Notes: generated from the letters alone by a model not told the origin. Numbered from the stretch's first letter, positions 37,501 to 45,829 are shown. The stretch: DNA of 64,000 nucleotides from UM-FILTER-47-13 sp964445195 (GCA_964445195.1 CAYUKA010000007.1:24611-88610); one strand, 5' to 3'. Program-made: numbers and translations.

Positions 37501-37996
37501 GTTCAACATACAACCGGTCGCCGAAGAGCTTCTTTAGCTTCTTCAGCACATCTTCAGCCGGTTTTGCCTGATTGTGCAGCAAATATTGCGCCACCGGACC
37601 GGCCAGGCCGCCGGTCAGACAAATCAGCCCGGCAGCAGCCTCTTCAAGCTGTTGCCATGTGATATGGGTTTTCTCGGCCGGATCGACTTCCAGAAACGAT
37701 CGGCTGACCAGTTCACAAAGGTTGCGGTAGCCCTGCTCGTTCTGGCACAACAGCACCAGCTGGTGGCCTTCAAGACCCAGCGTCACCTGGCAGCCGATGA
37801 TCGGCTGGATTCCGCCGCCGGCCGCTGCCAGCGCAAATTCCATAGCGCCGAACAAATTGCCGCTATCCGTGACTGCAAGAGCGGGCATATTCTGTTTCTG
37901 GCACAGCCCGACCAGCGCCTTGGGATGCATCGCCCCTTCCGCCAGTGAATAGGCGGAGTGCGTATGCAAGTGAATAAAACCAAGCTCTAAGGGCAT
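34562..37996 (-). CDS. dnaE: DNA polymerase III subunit alpha
   Basis: DnaE is the replicative polymerase catalytic subunit. The 1144-residue protein has the N-terminal PHP domain (FIHLHTHSAYSLAEGAM, residues 7-23). The C-family polymerase core follows, with VGPGRGSGAGSVVAWALKI (about 355) and the catalytic Asp pair in MPDFDVDFCQERRDEVIQY (about 398-416). Then come the helix-hairpin-helix region and the OB-fold (about 960-1050). The length is that of DnaE1, not the error-prone DnaE2. It follows lolD by 45 bases with a possible inverted repeat between them. Order lolC-lolD-dnaE is typical for alphaproteobacteria. Confidence 0.97.
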   Translation of the reverse strand: MPLELGFIHLHTHSAYSLAEGAMHPKALVGLCQKQNMPALAVTDSGNLFGAMEFALAAAGGGIQPIIGCQVTLGLEGHQLVLLCQNEQGYRNLCELVSRSFLEVDPAEKTHITWQQLEEAAAGLICLTGGLAGPVAQYLLHNQAKPAEDVLKKLKKLFGDRLYVELQRHGWREEDAVEGPLVDLAYKHDIPLVATNDCYFPKKDMHEAHDALLCIAEGRYVIESERRKVTPEHYFKSAAEMRALFADLPEAVDNTVVIAQRCAFLLEVIDPILPPFDTEGGRSEVEELRDQSARGLQWRLENFVFTPDMDEAVRTETAGPYKERLQYELGVIEGMGFPGYFLICSDFIKWAKEQDIPVGPGRGSGAGSVVAWALKITDLDPLRFGLLFERFLNPERVSMPDFDVDFCQERRDEVIQYVQEKYGHDKVAQIITFGKLQARAVVRDVGRVLQMPYGQVDRLAKMIPANPANPVTLEEALLQDADLRAEKDKEETSQKLVDIALQLEGLYRHASTHAAGLVIGDRPLHELLALYRDPRSDMPVTQFNMKYVEQAGLVKFDFLGLKTLTVIQKALEHIKHGKGEDIDILQIPFDDEKTFELLTVGHTVGVFQLESAGMRDAMRRMKPNRFEDIIALVALYRPGPMDNIPLYIDRKEGKEEPDYMHPKLKGYLEETYGLMIYQEQVMQAAQALSGYTLGGADLLRRAMGKKIQSEMDAQRDMFVKGAKEHSDVPEKQANAIFDQIAKFAGYGFNKSHAAAYALIAYQTAWLKANYPVEFMAAIMTLDLGNTDKLSVFKQELDRMQIALLPPDVNKSGAVFRVEGEAVRYALGALKGVGEQAMQTLCEERDKNGPYKDLNDFTARLDPATMNKRQLERMICAGVFDSFTDNRAQLYDAVETVLKHAQSLAEERESGQSSLFGGPDGGAAALPDLPAIRPWDALEKLRYEFDAVGFYLSAHPLDTKAGQLERMNIVPFMQVEQKLAHRNSALLEMAGVLIKKQIKVSPKSGNKYAFLQLSDSSGVYEVVLFSELLARARDILEEGETLLLKAIAEQKEDQIRFTVQDIRPLDQSLSQKIQEVRIHLDDTAPLPQLKTLLDVEGVGRATIKVCVPVTADKTAEVVLPGKWSFSPEARSALLKTDGVVDIQEL

Positions 37997-38009
37997 GAAA
38001 TGATATTAG

Positions 38010-38036
38010 ACGGTTATCGCCGCGTAAGGAAACCGT
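38010..38036. repeat. Inverted repeat between lolD and dnaE
   Basis: ACGGTT (38010-38015) and AACCGT (38031-38036) are perfect inverted arms separated by 15 bases, immediately before the dnaE start. It could be an operator or chance; no T-run makes it a terminator. Confidence 0.3.
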
Positions 38037-38041
38037 AAAGT

Positions 38042-38794
38042 TTAATAAGGCAGCACGCGCCCGGCCTTTATTTCCAGGGCGCGGTCCATGCGGTCGGCGA
38101 GGTCGAGATTGTGCGTGGCAATCAGGGCGCCAATACCGGCATCGCGCACCAGGTCAATCAGGATGCTAAACACGTCTTCAGACGTTTCGGGATCGAGGTT
38201 GCCGGTTGGCTCATCAGCCAGCAGGAGCCTTGGGCCGTTAGCCAGCGCCCGCGCAATCGCGACCCTTTGCTGCTCTCCGCCTGACAGGCGCGCCGGGCGG
38301 TGATCAAGCCTGTGGTCAAGCTTAAGGGCCTCCAGTAATTTGGCGGCATGGTTCCGCGCTGCCTGCTTGCTGCGGCCAGCAATCATTTGCGGCATCATCA
38401 CATTTTCCAGCGCCGAGAATTCCGGCTGTAAATAATGGAACTGGTATACAAAGCCGATAAACTCGCGCCGCAGCTTCGTACGTTCCGCATCGCTGAGCTT
38501 TTCCGCCGCCCGGCCGCCCATATTGATTGTTCCGGCAGTCGGTGTATCGAGCAAGCCGATCAACTGTAGTAACGTCGATTTGCCCGACCCGCTCGGCCCG
38601 ACCAGCGCCACCATTTCACCGCTTTCGATCGTCAGATCAAGGTTCTTTAAAACTGTCAGCGCCTCGCCGGCCTGATGAAACGTTTTTTCAAGCTGCCTGA
38701 CCTCAAGCAAAGCCTGCGTTCTGTCCGGTGATGATACGCCTTCAGAGTGCTGCGCTTCTACAGCCTCGTGCTTCTGGGAGCTCCCCCTAACCAT
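38042..38794 (-). CDS. lolD: Lipoprotein-releasing ABC transporter ATPase LolD
   Basis: LolD powers release of outer-membrane lipoproteins from the inner membrane to LolA. The 250-residue ATPase has Walker A GPSGSGKST (about residues 65-73), the Q-loop region VYQFHYLQPEFSALENV (about 115-131), the signature LSGGEQQRVAIARAL (about 164-178), Walker B LLLADEPTGNLDPET (about 184-198) and the switch His in ATHN. The N-terminus is about 28 residues longer than the minimal family, so an internal start is possible. It overlaps lolC by eight bases, and the two form the transporter. Confidence 0.95.
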   Translation of the reverse strand: MVRGSSQKHEAVEAQHSEGVSSPDRTQALLEVRQLEKTFHQAGEALTVLKNLDLTIESGEMVALVGPSGSGKSTLLQLIGLLDTPTAGTINMGGRAAEKLSDAERTKLRREFIGFVYQFHYLQPEFSALENVMMPQMIAGRSKQAARNHAAKLLEALKLDHRLDHRPARLSGGEQQRVAIARALANGPRLLLADEPTGNLDPETSEDVFSILIDLVRDAGIGALIATHNLDLADRMDRALEIKAGRVLPY

Positions 38795-40028
38795 AACGCA
38801 GCGCCTCCACAGGATCGAGGCGCGCGGCGCGCCATGCCGGATACAATGTCGCCAATATCGACAATGTAAAGGCCATCATGATCACAACGATAACCTCGCC
38901 CCAGTCAATTTCCGCCGGTAATTGCGAGAGAAAATAGATTTCCGCCGCGAAAAGTTCCGTGCCGGTCAGGCTCTCCAGCCATTGCCGGATCGCCTCAATA
39001 TTCAGGGCGAAGGAGATTCCCAGCACCGCCCCGGCAAATGTGCCGATAAAGCCGATACTGGCCCCGGTCAGGATGAATATCTTCATCATGCTGCGCCGGG
39101 TTGCGCCCATCGTCCGCATGATCGCAATATCGCTGCCCTTGTCTTTGACCAGCATGATCATTGAGGAAATGATGTTGAACGCCGCCACAATAATAATCAG
39201 GGTCAGGATCAGGAACATCACATTGCGCTCGACCTGCAGCGCGTTAAAGAAGCTGCGGTTCATGTCACGCCAGTCTTCAACCTGCCCCTGCCCGGCCAGC
39301 GCCGCTTCAATACCGCTCCGCACCGGCGCCACCATTGCCGGGTTCGCGGTAAACACCTCAAGCGCGGTCACAGCACCGGGCAACTGGTAAAAGCGCTGCG
39401 CGGCTTCCAAAGGCATGAAAATAAAACTGCTGTCATATTCAAACATGCCCACGTTGAAAACAGCGGCAATTGTATAGCTGCGCGAGCGTGGGATCGTACC
39501 GAACGGGCTGGCCTTGCCCTTGGGCGCGATCAGGGTCAACGTGTCACCCACATTCAACCGCAGCCGTTTCGCCATTTCGGCGCCGATCGCCACGCTGGTA
39601 TCCCGGAAGTTTTCGACTGAACCCGCCACCAGTGAGTCGGCCAGGATCGGTTTGCGCTGCAGATCATCCTGCGCAATACCGCGTACAACAACCCCGCTGG
39701 CCGCGCCGGCGACAGAGAGCAGCGCCTGCCCCTCGATCAACGGAAAGGCCGCCGTTACGCCATTGACGCTTTCGACTTTTAGCTGCATGACCTGATAATC
39801 GGTCAGCGGCGTGCCCTGCGCGTAAACATTCATGTGGCCGTTCAGGCCGAGAATCCGGGTCAGAAGCTCGGTACGAAAGCCGTTCATCACCGCCATGACG
39901 ATAATCAGCGTCGCCACGCCGAGCATAATCCCCATAAAAGAGAACCCGGCGATCACCGACACGAAGCCCTCGGCCTTGCGCGCGCGCAAATACCGCCCTG
40001 CCATCATTCGCTCAAAAGATGAAAACAT
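38787..40028 (-). CDS. lolC: Lipoprotein-releasing ABC transporter permease LolC/LolE
   Basis: The 413-residue inner-membrane protein has four membrane helices, one near the N-terminus (about residues 22-48) and three in the C-terminal half (about 275-400). They flank a large periplasmic domain with the MacB-like fold. Signatures include FERMMAGRYLRARKAEGFVS (residues 5-24) and IMRTMGATRRSMMKIF. One lolC-type gene is present beside lolD, so the complex is likely the single-permease LolFD-type arrangement seen in alphaproteobacteria, with two identical permeases. Downstream dnaE is probably co-transcribed. Confidence 0.93.
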   Translation of the reverse strand: MFSSFERMMAGRYLRARKAEGFVSVIAGFSFMGIMLGVATLIIVMAVMNGFRTELLTRILGLNGHMNVYAQGTPLTDYQVMQLKVESVNGVTAAFPLIEGQALLSVAGAASGVVVRGIAQDDLQRKPILADSLVAGSVENFRDTSVAIGAEMAKRLRLNVGDTLTLIAPKGKASPFGTIPRSRSYTIAAVFNVGMFEYDSSFIFMPLEAAQRFYQLPGAVTALEVFTANPAMVAPVRSGIEAALAGQGQVEDWRDMNRSFFNALQVERNVMFLILTLIIIVAAFNIISSMIMLVKDKGSDIAIMRTMGATRRSMMKIFILTGASIGFIGTFAGAVLGISFALNIEAIRQWLESLTGTELFAAEIYFLSQLPAEIDWGEVIVVIMMAFTLSILATLYPAWRAARLDPVEALRYG

Positions 40029-40124
40029 ATTACAGCCTGTCCTTACCCAATCCGGTAAGAATAGTGAACCATCAGGGCCGCCGGGATCAAGCCCTTAAGC
40101 ACACCGTGATTTGCAAAACGCGAC

Positions 40125-40319
40125 TTACCCTGCGGCTTTTTGCGGCTGCTTGTTTGCATTATGCACAAAAGCCTTCAGTTCGCGCTCCGCCTCCAGATTG
40201 GCAGCGCGGTTCAGAAACTGCTCTATCAGAACGTTCTGCTTATCCAGTAACTCGTTATTGACTGATAAAAGCTGGATTAACTCCTCGACCTTATTCCGGA
40301 CGAATTCGATATCACTCAT
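40125..40319 (-). CDS. Small coiled-coil protein, unrecognised
   Basis: A 64-residue protein beginning MSDIEFVRNKVEELIQLLSV. Heptad-like Leu/Ile spacing over residues 5-50 (VEELIQLLSV, LLDKQNVLIEQFLNRAANLE) predicts one long coiled-coil helix, followed by a basic tail ending QPQKAAG. A perfect AGGAGG ribosome site sits 6 bases before the ATG, which makes it a credible gene despite its size. It lies between proS and lolC on the same strand. It has no membrane segment and no recognisable domain. Confidence 0.65.
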   Translation of the reverse strand: MSDIEFVRNKVEELIQLLSVNNELLDKQNVLIEQFLNRAANLEAERELKAFVHNANKQPQKAAG

Positions 40320-40383
40320 ACAACCCTCCTGTACAAAAGTTCATGATGGAAGGGCTATGGCTGCAAACGGTATGCCAGCTTTC

Positions 40384-41874
40384 TTAGTATGAGCGACCGA
40401 TCACGACGGCCTGACCATCATCGTCAAACGGCAGGCAGCGCGGCGTCACGGAAAACTCGTTTTTGATGGCTTCGAAAGCCGGATCATCGAGCACATCAAG
40501 ACCGGTTTTAACAAAGCCAAAGCGATCGGCGGCGAAAAACTCGCGCACTTCATCAAGACCGCCAACGTCCTGAACGTTGTCATACAGCGCTTTATCGGCG
40601 TTTTGATATAAACCGCCCTGGATATCCTGCAGGATGGTCTCGACCGTACCGATGAACTCGTCAACCGGGCACGTGATCTGCGAGCCTTTGCCGAGATCAC
40701 GGCGGGTATGGGTCAGCGCGCCCGAATCCATATCACGTTTGCCAACTTCGACCCGCAGCGGAATTCCCTGCTTGATCGCCCGCCACATCTTGTTCGATAC
40801 ACGCTCGTCGCTGCTGTCGAAATGAACGCGAATACCCTTGTCTTTCAGACGTGCTGCAATCTGCGCGCAATATTCCAGCACGGCCGCAGACTCTCCGTCA
40901 TCGCGCAGTACCGGCAACAAGGCGACCTGATACGGTGCGACTTTCGGCGGCAGGATCACCCCGTCATCATCGCCATGAGTCATAATCAGGCCGCCAATCG
41001 ACCGCGTCGACAAACCCCAGGACGTCGTATGGGCGTGATGCACCTGGCCGTCCTCGCCCTGATAGGTGATTTCGAACGAACGGGCGAAATTATCGCCCAG
41101 GTCGTGAGACGTGCAGGCCTGCAGAGCCTTGCCGTCCTGCATCATTGATTCATAGGTATAGGTATGGATCGCGCCGGGAAAACGTTCATCCGCCGTCTTT
41201 TCACCGGCTATACCCGGCATCGCCAGCCAGTCGGTGTACAGACGTTTATAGATGTCGAGCATCTTGCGGGCGTCTTCGTTAGCCTCTTCCGGCGTGGCAA
41301 AGGCGTTATGGCCTTCTTGCCACAGAAACTCCGAGGTGCGCAGGAACAGGCGTGTACGCATCTCCCAGCGCATAATGTTACACCACTGGTTCAGCTTCAG
41401 TGGCAGGTCGCGATAAGACTGGACCCACTTGGCCATTGAATGGCCGATAATCGTTTCCGAGGTCGGACGAATGATAAACGGTTCATCAAGCTGTGCGTCC
41501 GGTGCGGGCTGTAATCCGTCATCGCCCTTTTCGAGCCGATGATGCGTGACAACGGCACATTCTTTGGCAAAGCCTTCAACATGCTCAGCCTCGCGGCTAA
41601 TGAAGCTCAACGGTATCAACAGCGGAAAGTAGGCATTCTGCACACTCGCCTCTTTAATCATATCATCAAGCGCGCGCTGGATATTCTCCCACAGCGCGTA
41701 GCCATAAGGCTTAATCACCATACAGCCGCGTACGGGCGAGTTTTCAGCAAAGTCAGCCGCTTTGACAACCTGCTGGTACCACTCGGGAAAGTTTTCCTCC
41801 CGGGTCGGTGTGATCGCGGTTTTCGGCTTTTTCTGGTTCTGTTTCTGTTGTGTCATTTGCGCCTGTGCATTCAT
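40384..41874 (-). CDS. proS: Prolyl-tRNA synthetase, archaeal/eukaryotic type
   Basis: ProS charges tRNA-Pro. The 496-residue protein is of the archaeal/eukaryotic (type 3) form. It starts TPTREENFPEWYQQVVKAAD (about residues 23-42), then has SPVRGCMVIKPYGYALWENI, PLIPLSFISREAEHVEGFA, IRPTSETIIGHSMAKWVQSY, EMRTRLFLRTSEFLWQEGHN and TTSWGLSTRSIGGLIMTHGD, and ends with a C-terminal Tyr (GRSY). There is no bacterial-type editing insertion, and the usual bacterial N-terminus is absent. Most zinc-binding Cys residues of the C-terminal domain are missing; one remains in TPRCLPF. It occupies the usual alphaproteobacterial slot between DUF1467 and lolC. A seven-codon-shorter start is possible. Confidence 0.96.
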   Translation of the reverse strand: MNAQAQMTQQKQNQKKPKTAITPTREENFPEWYQQVVKAADFAENSPVRGCMVIKPYGYALWENIQRALDDMIKEASVQNAYFPLLIPLSFISREAEHVEGFAKECAVVTHHRLEKGDDGLQPAPDAQLDEPFIIRPTSETIIGHSMAKWVQSYRDLPLKLNQWCNIMRWEMRTRLFLRTSEFLWQEGHNAFATPEEANEDARKMLDIYKRLYTDWLAMPGIAGEKTADERFPGAIHTYTYESMMQDGKALQACTSHDLGDNFARSFEITYQGEDGQVHHAHTTSWGLSTRSIGGLIMTHGDDDGVILPPKVAPYQVALLPVLRDDGESAAVLEYCAQIAARLKDKGIRVHFDSSDERVSNKMWRAIKQGIPLRVEVGKRDMDSGALTHTRRDLGKGSQITCPVDEFIGTVETILQDIQGGLYQNADKALYDNVQDVGGLDEVREFFAADRFGFVKTGLDVLDDPAFEAIKNEFSVTPRCLPFDDDGQAVVIGRSY

Positions 41875-41876
41875 GG

Positions 41877-42359
41877 TTAGTAAGCCTCACCCCAAATAAT
41901 TTCTTCCTGCTCCGGTTTTGTTTCCGGCACAGCGGGCGGCGGCGATTTGACCGGCTCAGGTTCGCGCAGCGTCGCCTCGATATTGAACGGCTCCTTGCCG
42001 CAATAGGCATAGACCGGGCCGCTCAGCTCTTCGCCATTATACAGCACCCGGCTGTCCTTATGAATTTCCAGCACCCCGACCCCGGCCTCCAGCGCCAAAC
42101 CAGACGGTAACCGGCCATTCACCTGCTGCGCCAGATCGAGTGTCACCGGAATTTTAATGACGTCGACAAAACTGTTCGCCCGTGCCCGTACATCGGCCGG
42201 CACAACAGGGTTGCCACGCACATCGACGCCCGGCACATAATCCGCGCCCAGGAAATGCTCCCTCACCGGCAGGAACTCGCAAACGGCCCTGCTATTCTGG
42301 GCCATGGCCTCGGGAACGTACAAAATAAACAAACATAGTCCTAGGATCATTTTTTTCAT
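41877..42359 (-). CDS. Exported protein of unknown function
   Basis: A 160-residue protein with a clear signal peptide (MKKMILGLCLFILYVPEAMA, cleavage likely after residue 20). Two Cys in the mature part, in AVCEFLP and YAYCGKEP, could form a disulfide. The last 35 residues are rich in Pro and Glu and probably disordered (EPVKSPPPAVPETKPEQEE). No family is recognised. It overlaps the DUF1467 gene by four bases and stands 2 bases before proS, so it belongs to this operon. Envelope or periplasm location is the only secure inference. Confidence 0.75.
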   Translation of the reverse strand: MKKMILGLCLFILYVPEAMAQNSRAVCEFLPVREHFLGADYVPGVDVRGNPVVPADVRARANSFVDVIKIPVTLDLAQQVNGRLPSGLALEAGVGVLEIHKDSRVLYNGEELSGPVYAYCGKEPFNIEATLREPEPVKSPPPAVPETKPEQEEIIWGEAY

Positions 42360-42622
42360 GACAAATCTTCTTTAATCATTTGATCGGCAGCGGCACGGAA
42401 ATCGACGATCTCAACCTGAATGAGTCCGTAAATCACCAGCCAGATGATAGCAGCGATAGCGGTGGTTATCAAAAATTTTAAACGCAGGCGGGGATCGGCC
42501 GGGGCGCTATGGGCATGGCCCTGCTCCGGGCTTGTTTCCGGCTCGGCGCGCCAGGGCAATACGGTAAACAGCACTAACCACCAGACGATAAAGTAAACGG
42601 CAAGGCCCGAAATAATCCCCAT
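42356..42622 (-). CDS. DUF1467 family inner-membrane protein
   Basis: An 88-residue protein with two membrane helices (about residues 3-22 and 48-68). They are joined by a His- and Pro-containing loop that follows WWLVLFTVLPWRAE. The N-terminal pattern ISGLAVYFIVWWLVLFTVLP is the DUF1467 hallmark, a family almost restricted to alphaproteobacteria and commonly encoded next to proS. Its function is unknown. It lies between rnj (17 bases upstream) and the exported 160-residue protein (4-base overlap). Confidence 0.88.
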   Translation of the reverse strand: MGIISGLAVYFIVWWLVLFTVLPWRAEPETSPEQGHAHSAPADPRLRLKFLITTAIAAIIWLVIYGLIQVEIVDFRAAADQMIKEDLS

Positions 42623-42639
42623 AATTTAGACCCTTGTAA

Positions 42640-44334
42640 TTAGACCCTTGTAACATGAATGGTGACTTTAGGCCTGATACGCAGCAGCAGGTTCGCCATG
42701 CGGCGAAGGCCGATCCGTACCTCTTCATGTACCGCGTGGTCATCGCGCCGGTCGGCCGGCTCCATATCGGCGAGGATATCCTCGATCTCGCCCAGCATAT
42801 CCTCTTCCAGCTGCTTTTCCTCCGGGTCGTCACGGTCAATGAGGCCGAGAGTCGTCACCTGAGGATCGGCCGCGACATCACCGCGACCATCAAGCACAAC
42901 GCTGGCATGGATCGCACCGGTATATTGCAGCTTGCGCCGGGCACGGATAGACGCATGATCGGCAGGCATCAGGCGCTGGCCGTCAAGCACCAGCACGTCC
43001 GTATCAATATGGTCAATGACCTCCGCCTGCCCCTTTGCCAGACGGATCACCGAGCCGTTCGACGGCACAATGACATTCTTAATCTGGCATTTGCGGGCCA
43101 GATCGGCCTGCGCCTCAAGCTGCAGCCGCTCGCCATGTACGGGGATCACGGTTTCCGGCCGGACCCAGCTATACATATCAGCGATCTCGTCGCGGTAAGG
43201 GTGCCCGGACACATGAATTGTCTCTTCCACATCGCCCGGCGAAATCACCTCAACGCCGCCGGCGACCAGAGCATTCTTAACGTTATCAATATCTTTCTCA
43301 TTGCCGGGAATCGCCCGCGCCGAAAAAATCACAGTATCGCCCCTGCCGAGCTTCATGCTCGAACGCTCCCCATGGGCAATACGCGACAGCGCCGCCCGCG
43401 CTTCGCCCTGCGACCCGGTCAGGATCAGGACCTGCCGGTCGGCGGGCAACGTATCGATTTCCTCTTCTGAGACCAGATCCTGTAGATCATTCAGATAGCC
43501 GCATTCCCGCGCCGCGCCGACCATGTTGTTCATCGACCGGCCCATGACGGCCACGCTGCGCTCGCAGGCTTCCGCTGCCCGGCAAATGCTTTGAATACGG
43601 CCGATATTCGAGGAAAAGGTCGTCACGGCGATCCGGCCTTTACAGCGGCTAAACACAGCCTCCAGCCCCTTTTCAACATCGGCCTCCGAACCGGCGCGGC
43701 CTTTGACCGCCGCATTGGTCGAATCACCGACATAGGCGAGAACACCTTTTTCGCCCCAGGCTTTGAAAACCTTACTGTCTGTCGGTTTGCCAATAACCGG
43801 GGCCGGGTCGAGATTCCAGTCGGCGCTGTGAACCACCCGCCCTTCATCCGTTTCGATAATGACGCTTGCGCTTTCGGGTATTGAGTGCGCCACCGGCACA
43901 AAGTGAACCGTAAACGGACCGATCGAAACCGGATCGCCGGGATGCACTTCAACGATCTTCATACCCCGGCTATCCCGCGCCTCGCCCAGCTTGCGCCGCA
44001 GGACCTCCGCCGTAAAGGGCGAGCAATAAACCGGGCACCGCAGCCGCGGCCATAGATAAGGCACAGCGCCAATATGATCTTCATGTGCGTGAGTGATAAT
44101 CAGCCCGGCGAGATCGCTACGGCGGGCAGCAAGAAAAGACGGATCAGGAAAGATCAGGTCGATACCGGGAAAACGATGGTCGGCGAAGCCCATGCCGAGG
44201 TCCACCGCCAGCCACTGACGCTGATAGGCATAAAGGTTGAAATTCACGCCGAACTGCTCACTCCCGCCGTAGGGGATGAAGTAAAGCCCGTCATCGTCAA
44301 GTGAGAAATCGTCCTGATACTCTGCCATTTTCAA
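42640..44334 (-). CDS. rnj: Ribonuclease J
   Basis: RNase J is a metallo-beta-lactamase-fold nuclease with endo- and 5'-exonuclease activity in RNA maturation and decay. The 564-residue protein has the zinc motif HAHEDHIG (residues 82-89) and further ligands in HSIPES (about 150) and HSADW (about 172). The beta-CASP domain has STNA and SNIGRIQSI, with VSGHPYRDEI and PVHGE (about residues 370-400) carrying the beta-CASP His residues. The C-terminal domain is shorter than in Firmicutes. It is two bases from coaX. Confidence 0.95.
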   Translation of the reverse strand: MKMAEYQDDFSLDDDGLYFIPYGGSEQFGVNFNLYAYQRQWLAVDLGMGFADHRFPGIDLIFPDPSFLAARRSDLAGLIITHAHEDHIGAVPYLWPRLRCPVYCSPFTAEVLRRKLGEARDSRGMKIVEVHPGDPVSIGPFTVHFVPVAHSIPESASVIIETDEGRVVHSADWNLDPAPVIGKPTDSKVFKAWGEKGVLAYVGDSTNAAVKGRAGSEADVEKGLEAVFSRCKGRIAVTTFSSNIGRIQSICRAAEACERSVAVMGRSMNNMVGAARECGYLNDLQDLVSEEEIDTLPADRQVLILTGSQGEARAALSRIAHGERSSMKLGRGDTVIFSARAIPGNEKDIDNVKNALVAGGVEVISPGDVEETIHVSGHPYRDEIADMYSWVRPETVIPVHGERLQLEAQADLARKCQIKNVIVPSNGSVIRLAKGQAEVIDHIDTDVLVLDGQRLMPADHASIRARRKLQYTGAIHASVVLDGRGDVAADPQVTTLGLIDRDDPEEKQLEEDMLGEIEDILADMEPADRRDDHAVHEEVRIGLRRMANLLLRIRPKVTIHVTRV

Positions 44335-44336
44335 TA

Positions 44337-45113
44337 TTACGCGGCCGCTTGTTGTCTGCTGCCTTGATAAATGTGCAAAAGACCGCGCAATGTCAAATCT
44401 TTATCGACAGTGTCAATCGCCGGCACCGTATCGGCGAATAAGTCCGCCAGGCCGCCGGTCGCAATCACCGCCGGTTTCCCGTCCAGCTCCGCCGCGATCC
44501 GCGCCAGGGTCCCTTCGATCATCCCGACATAGCCCCAGTAAATGCCGGATTGCATGGCACTGACGGTATCGGTGCCGATAACAGACTGCGTCTTACGGAT
44601 ATCGACCTTCGGCAGTTTCGCCGCTGCCATGTGCAGCGCCTCCATCGACAAGTTTACACCCGGCGCAATGACACCGCCGAGATAGGCGCCACGGCTGTCA
44701 ATGACATCGAACGTCGTTGCTGTGCCGAAATCAATCACCACTGCCGGCATGCTGTAGCGCTGCGCCACCGCCACAGCGTTCACAAGCCGGTCAGCGCCGA
44801 TCTCCGACGGTTTATCGAGCCGGATATCGAGCATAACCGTTTCATGTGACACGATATAGGGATCGCAACCGAAGGTCTTGCGGCACAGCTGAACCAGGTG
44901 GAAATTCGCATCAGGCACAACGGAGCACAGGATGGTATCAGTAATGGTCCCGAAACCTAGCTCATCCTGCGCAAAGAGCTGCCGCAGCCAGGCGCTATAC
45001 TCATCGGCAGTGCGGCCGCTATTGGTCTGGCACCGCCAGACATGGCGCTGCGTTTCACCGTCATAGACGGCAAAGACAATATTGGTGTTTCCGGCATCAA
45101 TCGCTAACAGCAT
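44337..45113 (-). CDS. coaX: Type III pantothenate kinase
   Basis: CoaX phosphorylates pantothenate, the first step of coenzyme A synthesis, and is unrelated to CoaA. The 258-residue ASKHA-fold protein has LLAIDAGNTNIVFAVYDG (residues 2-19, phosphate loop), PSEIGADRLVNAVA (about 101-114), VIDFGTATTFDVID (about 125) and GGVIAPGVNLSMEAL (about 144). It is packed between birA (2 bases) and rnj (2 bases), an arrangement found in many alphaproteobacteria after the nuo genes. Confidence 0.96.
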   Translation of the reverse strand: MLLAIDAGNTNIVFAVYDGETQRHVWRCQTNSGRTADEYSAWLRQLFAQDELGFGTITDTILCSVVPDANFHLVQLCRKTFGCDPYIVSHETVMLDIRLDKPSEIGADRLVNAVAVAQRYSMPAVVIDFGTATTFDVIDSRGAYLGGVIAPGVNLSMEALHMAAAKLPKVDIRKTQSVIGTDTVSAMQSGIYWGYVGMIEGTLARIAAELDGKPAVIATGGLADLFADTVPAIDTVDKDLTLRGLLHIYQGSRQQAAA

Positions 45114-45115
45114 GG

Positions 45116-45829
45116 CTATTCCTTATCTTCCGCCGCAAAATAGACATCGCCTGAATTTATGTCAAGAATAGCGCCCTCAGCGGTTTCGAGTTGCAGCGCC
45201 CCGTCTTCAGACAAGCCGCGGAAGATACCCTCGCCTTTCTCGGTTTTGATCGGTTCGTCCACTCCATGCGCCTGCGCCAGCCACGCCGAACGGATTTTGG
45301 CAAAACCTTCGTCCTGCCATAGACTGTACGTTTCACCGAGCGCCGCCAGTAGCTTGTCACGGAACGGATGCACCGGCACCTGTATATCCCATGTGACGTC
45401 GTTCAGAGCTACCGCGCCGTCCGGGGGCGCCATAATATTCACGCCGATACCGAGCGCATAACCATCTGCTTCTTTCTCAATCAGGATGCCACAGACTTTC
45501 TTGCCGTCGATCAGGATATCATTAGGCCATTTCAGGCTGAGCTTATGCTTCTCATCCAGCACCGTATCAATCGCCGCCGCAACGGCCACTGCCGCCACAA
45601 AAGCCAATTGCCCGGCCTGCGCCACATCACAGTCAGGCCGCAGCAAGACCGACATGTAAAGATTACCCATCGGCGAAAACCACTTACGGCCATGACGGCC
45701 TTTGCCCGCGCGCTGCTCAATCGCCTGGACAACCGTTCCCTCGGGCAAGCCCTCGGCGACCAGTTCTTTCACATAGTGCTGCGTTGACGGCAGAGACGCA
45801 TAGGTATGAACCTTAAAATCAATCGCCAT
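45116..45829 (-). CDS. birA: Biotin-[acetyl-CoA carboxylase] ligase
   Basis: BirA activates biotin with ATP and attaches it to the carrier protein of acetyl-CoA carboxylase. The 237-residue protein is a short, monofunctional form. It lacks the N-terminal helix-turn-helix of E. coli BirA, so it should not be a repressor. The biotin and AMP-binding loop is RAGKGRHGRKWFSPMGNLYM (about residues 41-60), followed by SLKWPNDILIDGKKVCGILI (about 98-117). The C-terminal SH3-like part is short. It follows nuoN by 12 bases. Confidence 0.95.
   Translation of the reverse strand: MAIDFKVHTYASLPSTQHYVKELVAEGLPEGTVVQAIEQRAGKGRHGRKWFSPMGNLYMSVLLRPDCDVAQAGQLAFVAAVAVAAAIDTVLDEKHKLSLKWPNDILIDGKKVCGILIEKEADGYALGIGVNIMAPPDGAVALNDVTWDIQVPVHPFRDKLLAALGETYSLWQDEGFAKIRSAWLAQAHGVDEPIKTEKGEGIFRGLSEDGALQLETAEGAILDINSGDVYFAAEDKE

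Noticed and set aside
36422..37537. Plus-strand open frame of about 371 codons opposite dnaE
   Set aside because: It is antisense to the conserved polymerase core, has no ribosome site, and its composition (Arg, His, Gln, Leu excess) is typical of a shadow frame.
40042..40059. Hairpin CTTACC-N6-GGTAAG just before lolC
   Set aside because: Six base pairs with no T-run, so not a terminator. It lies near the lolC ribosome site and could affect translation, but nothing else supports this.
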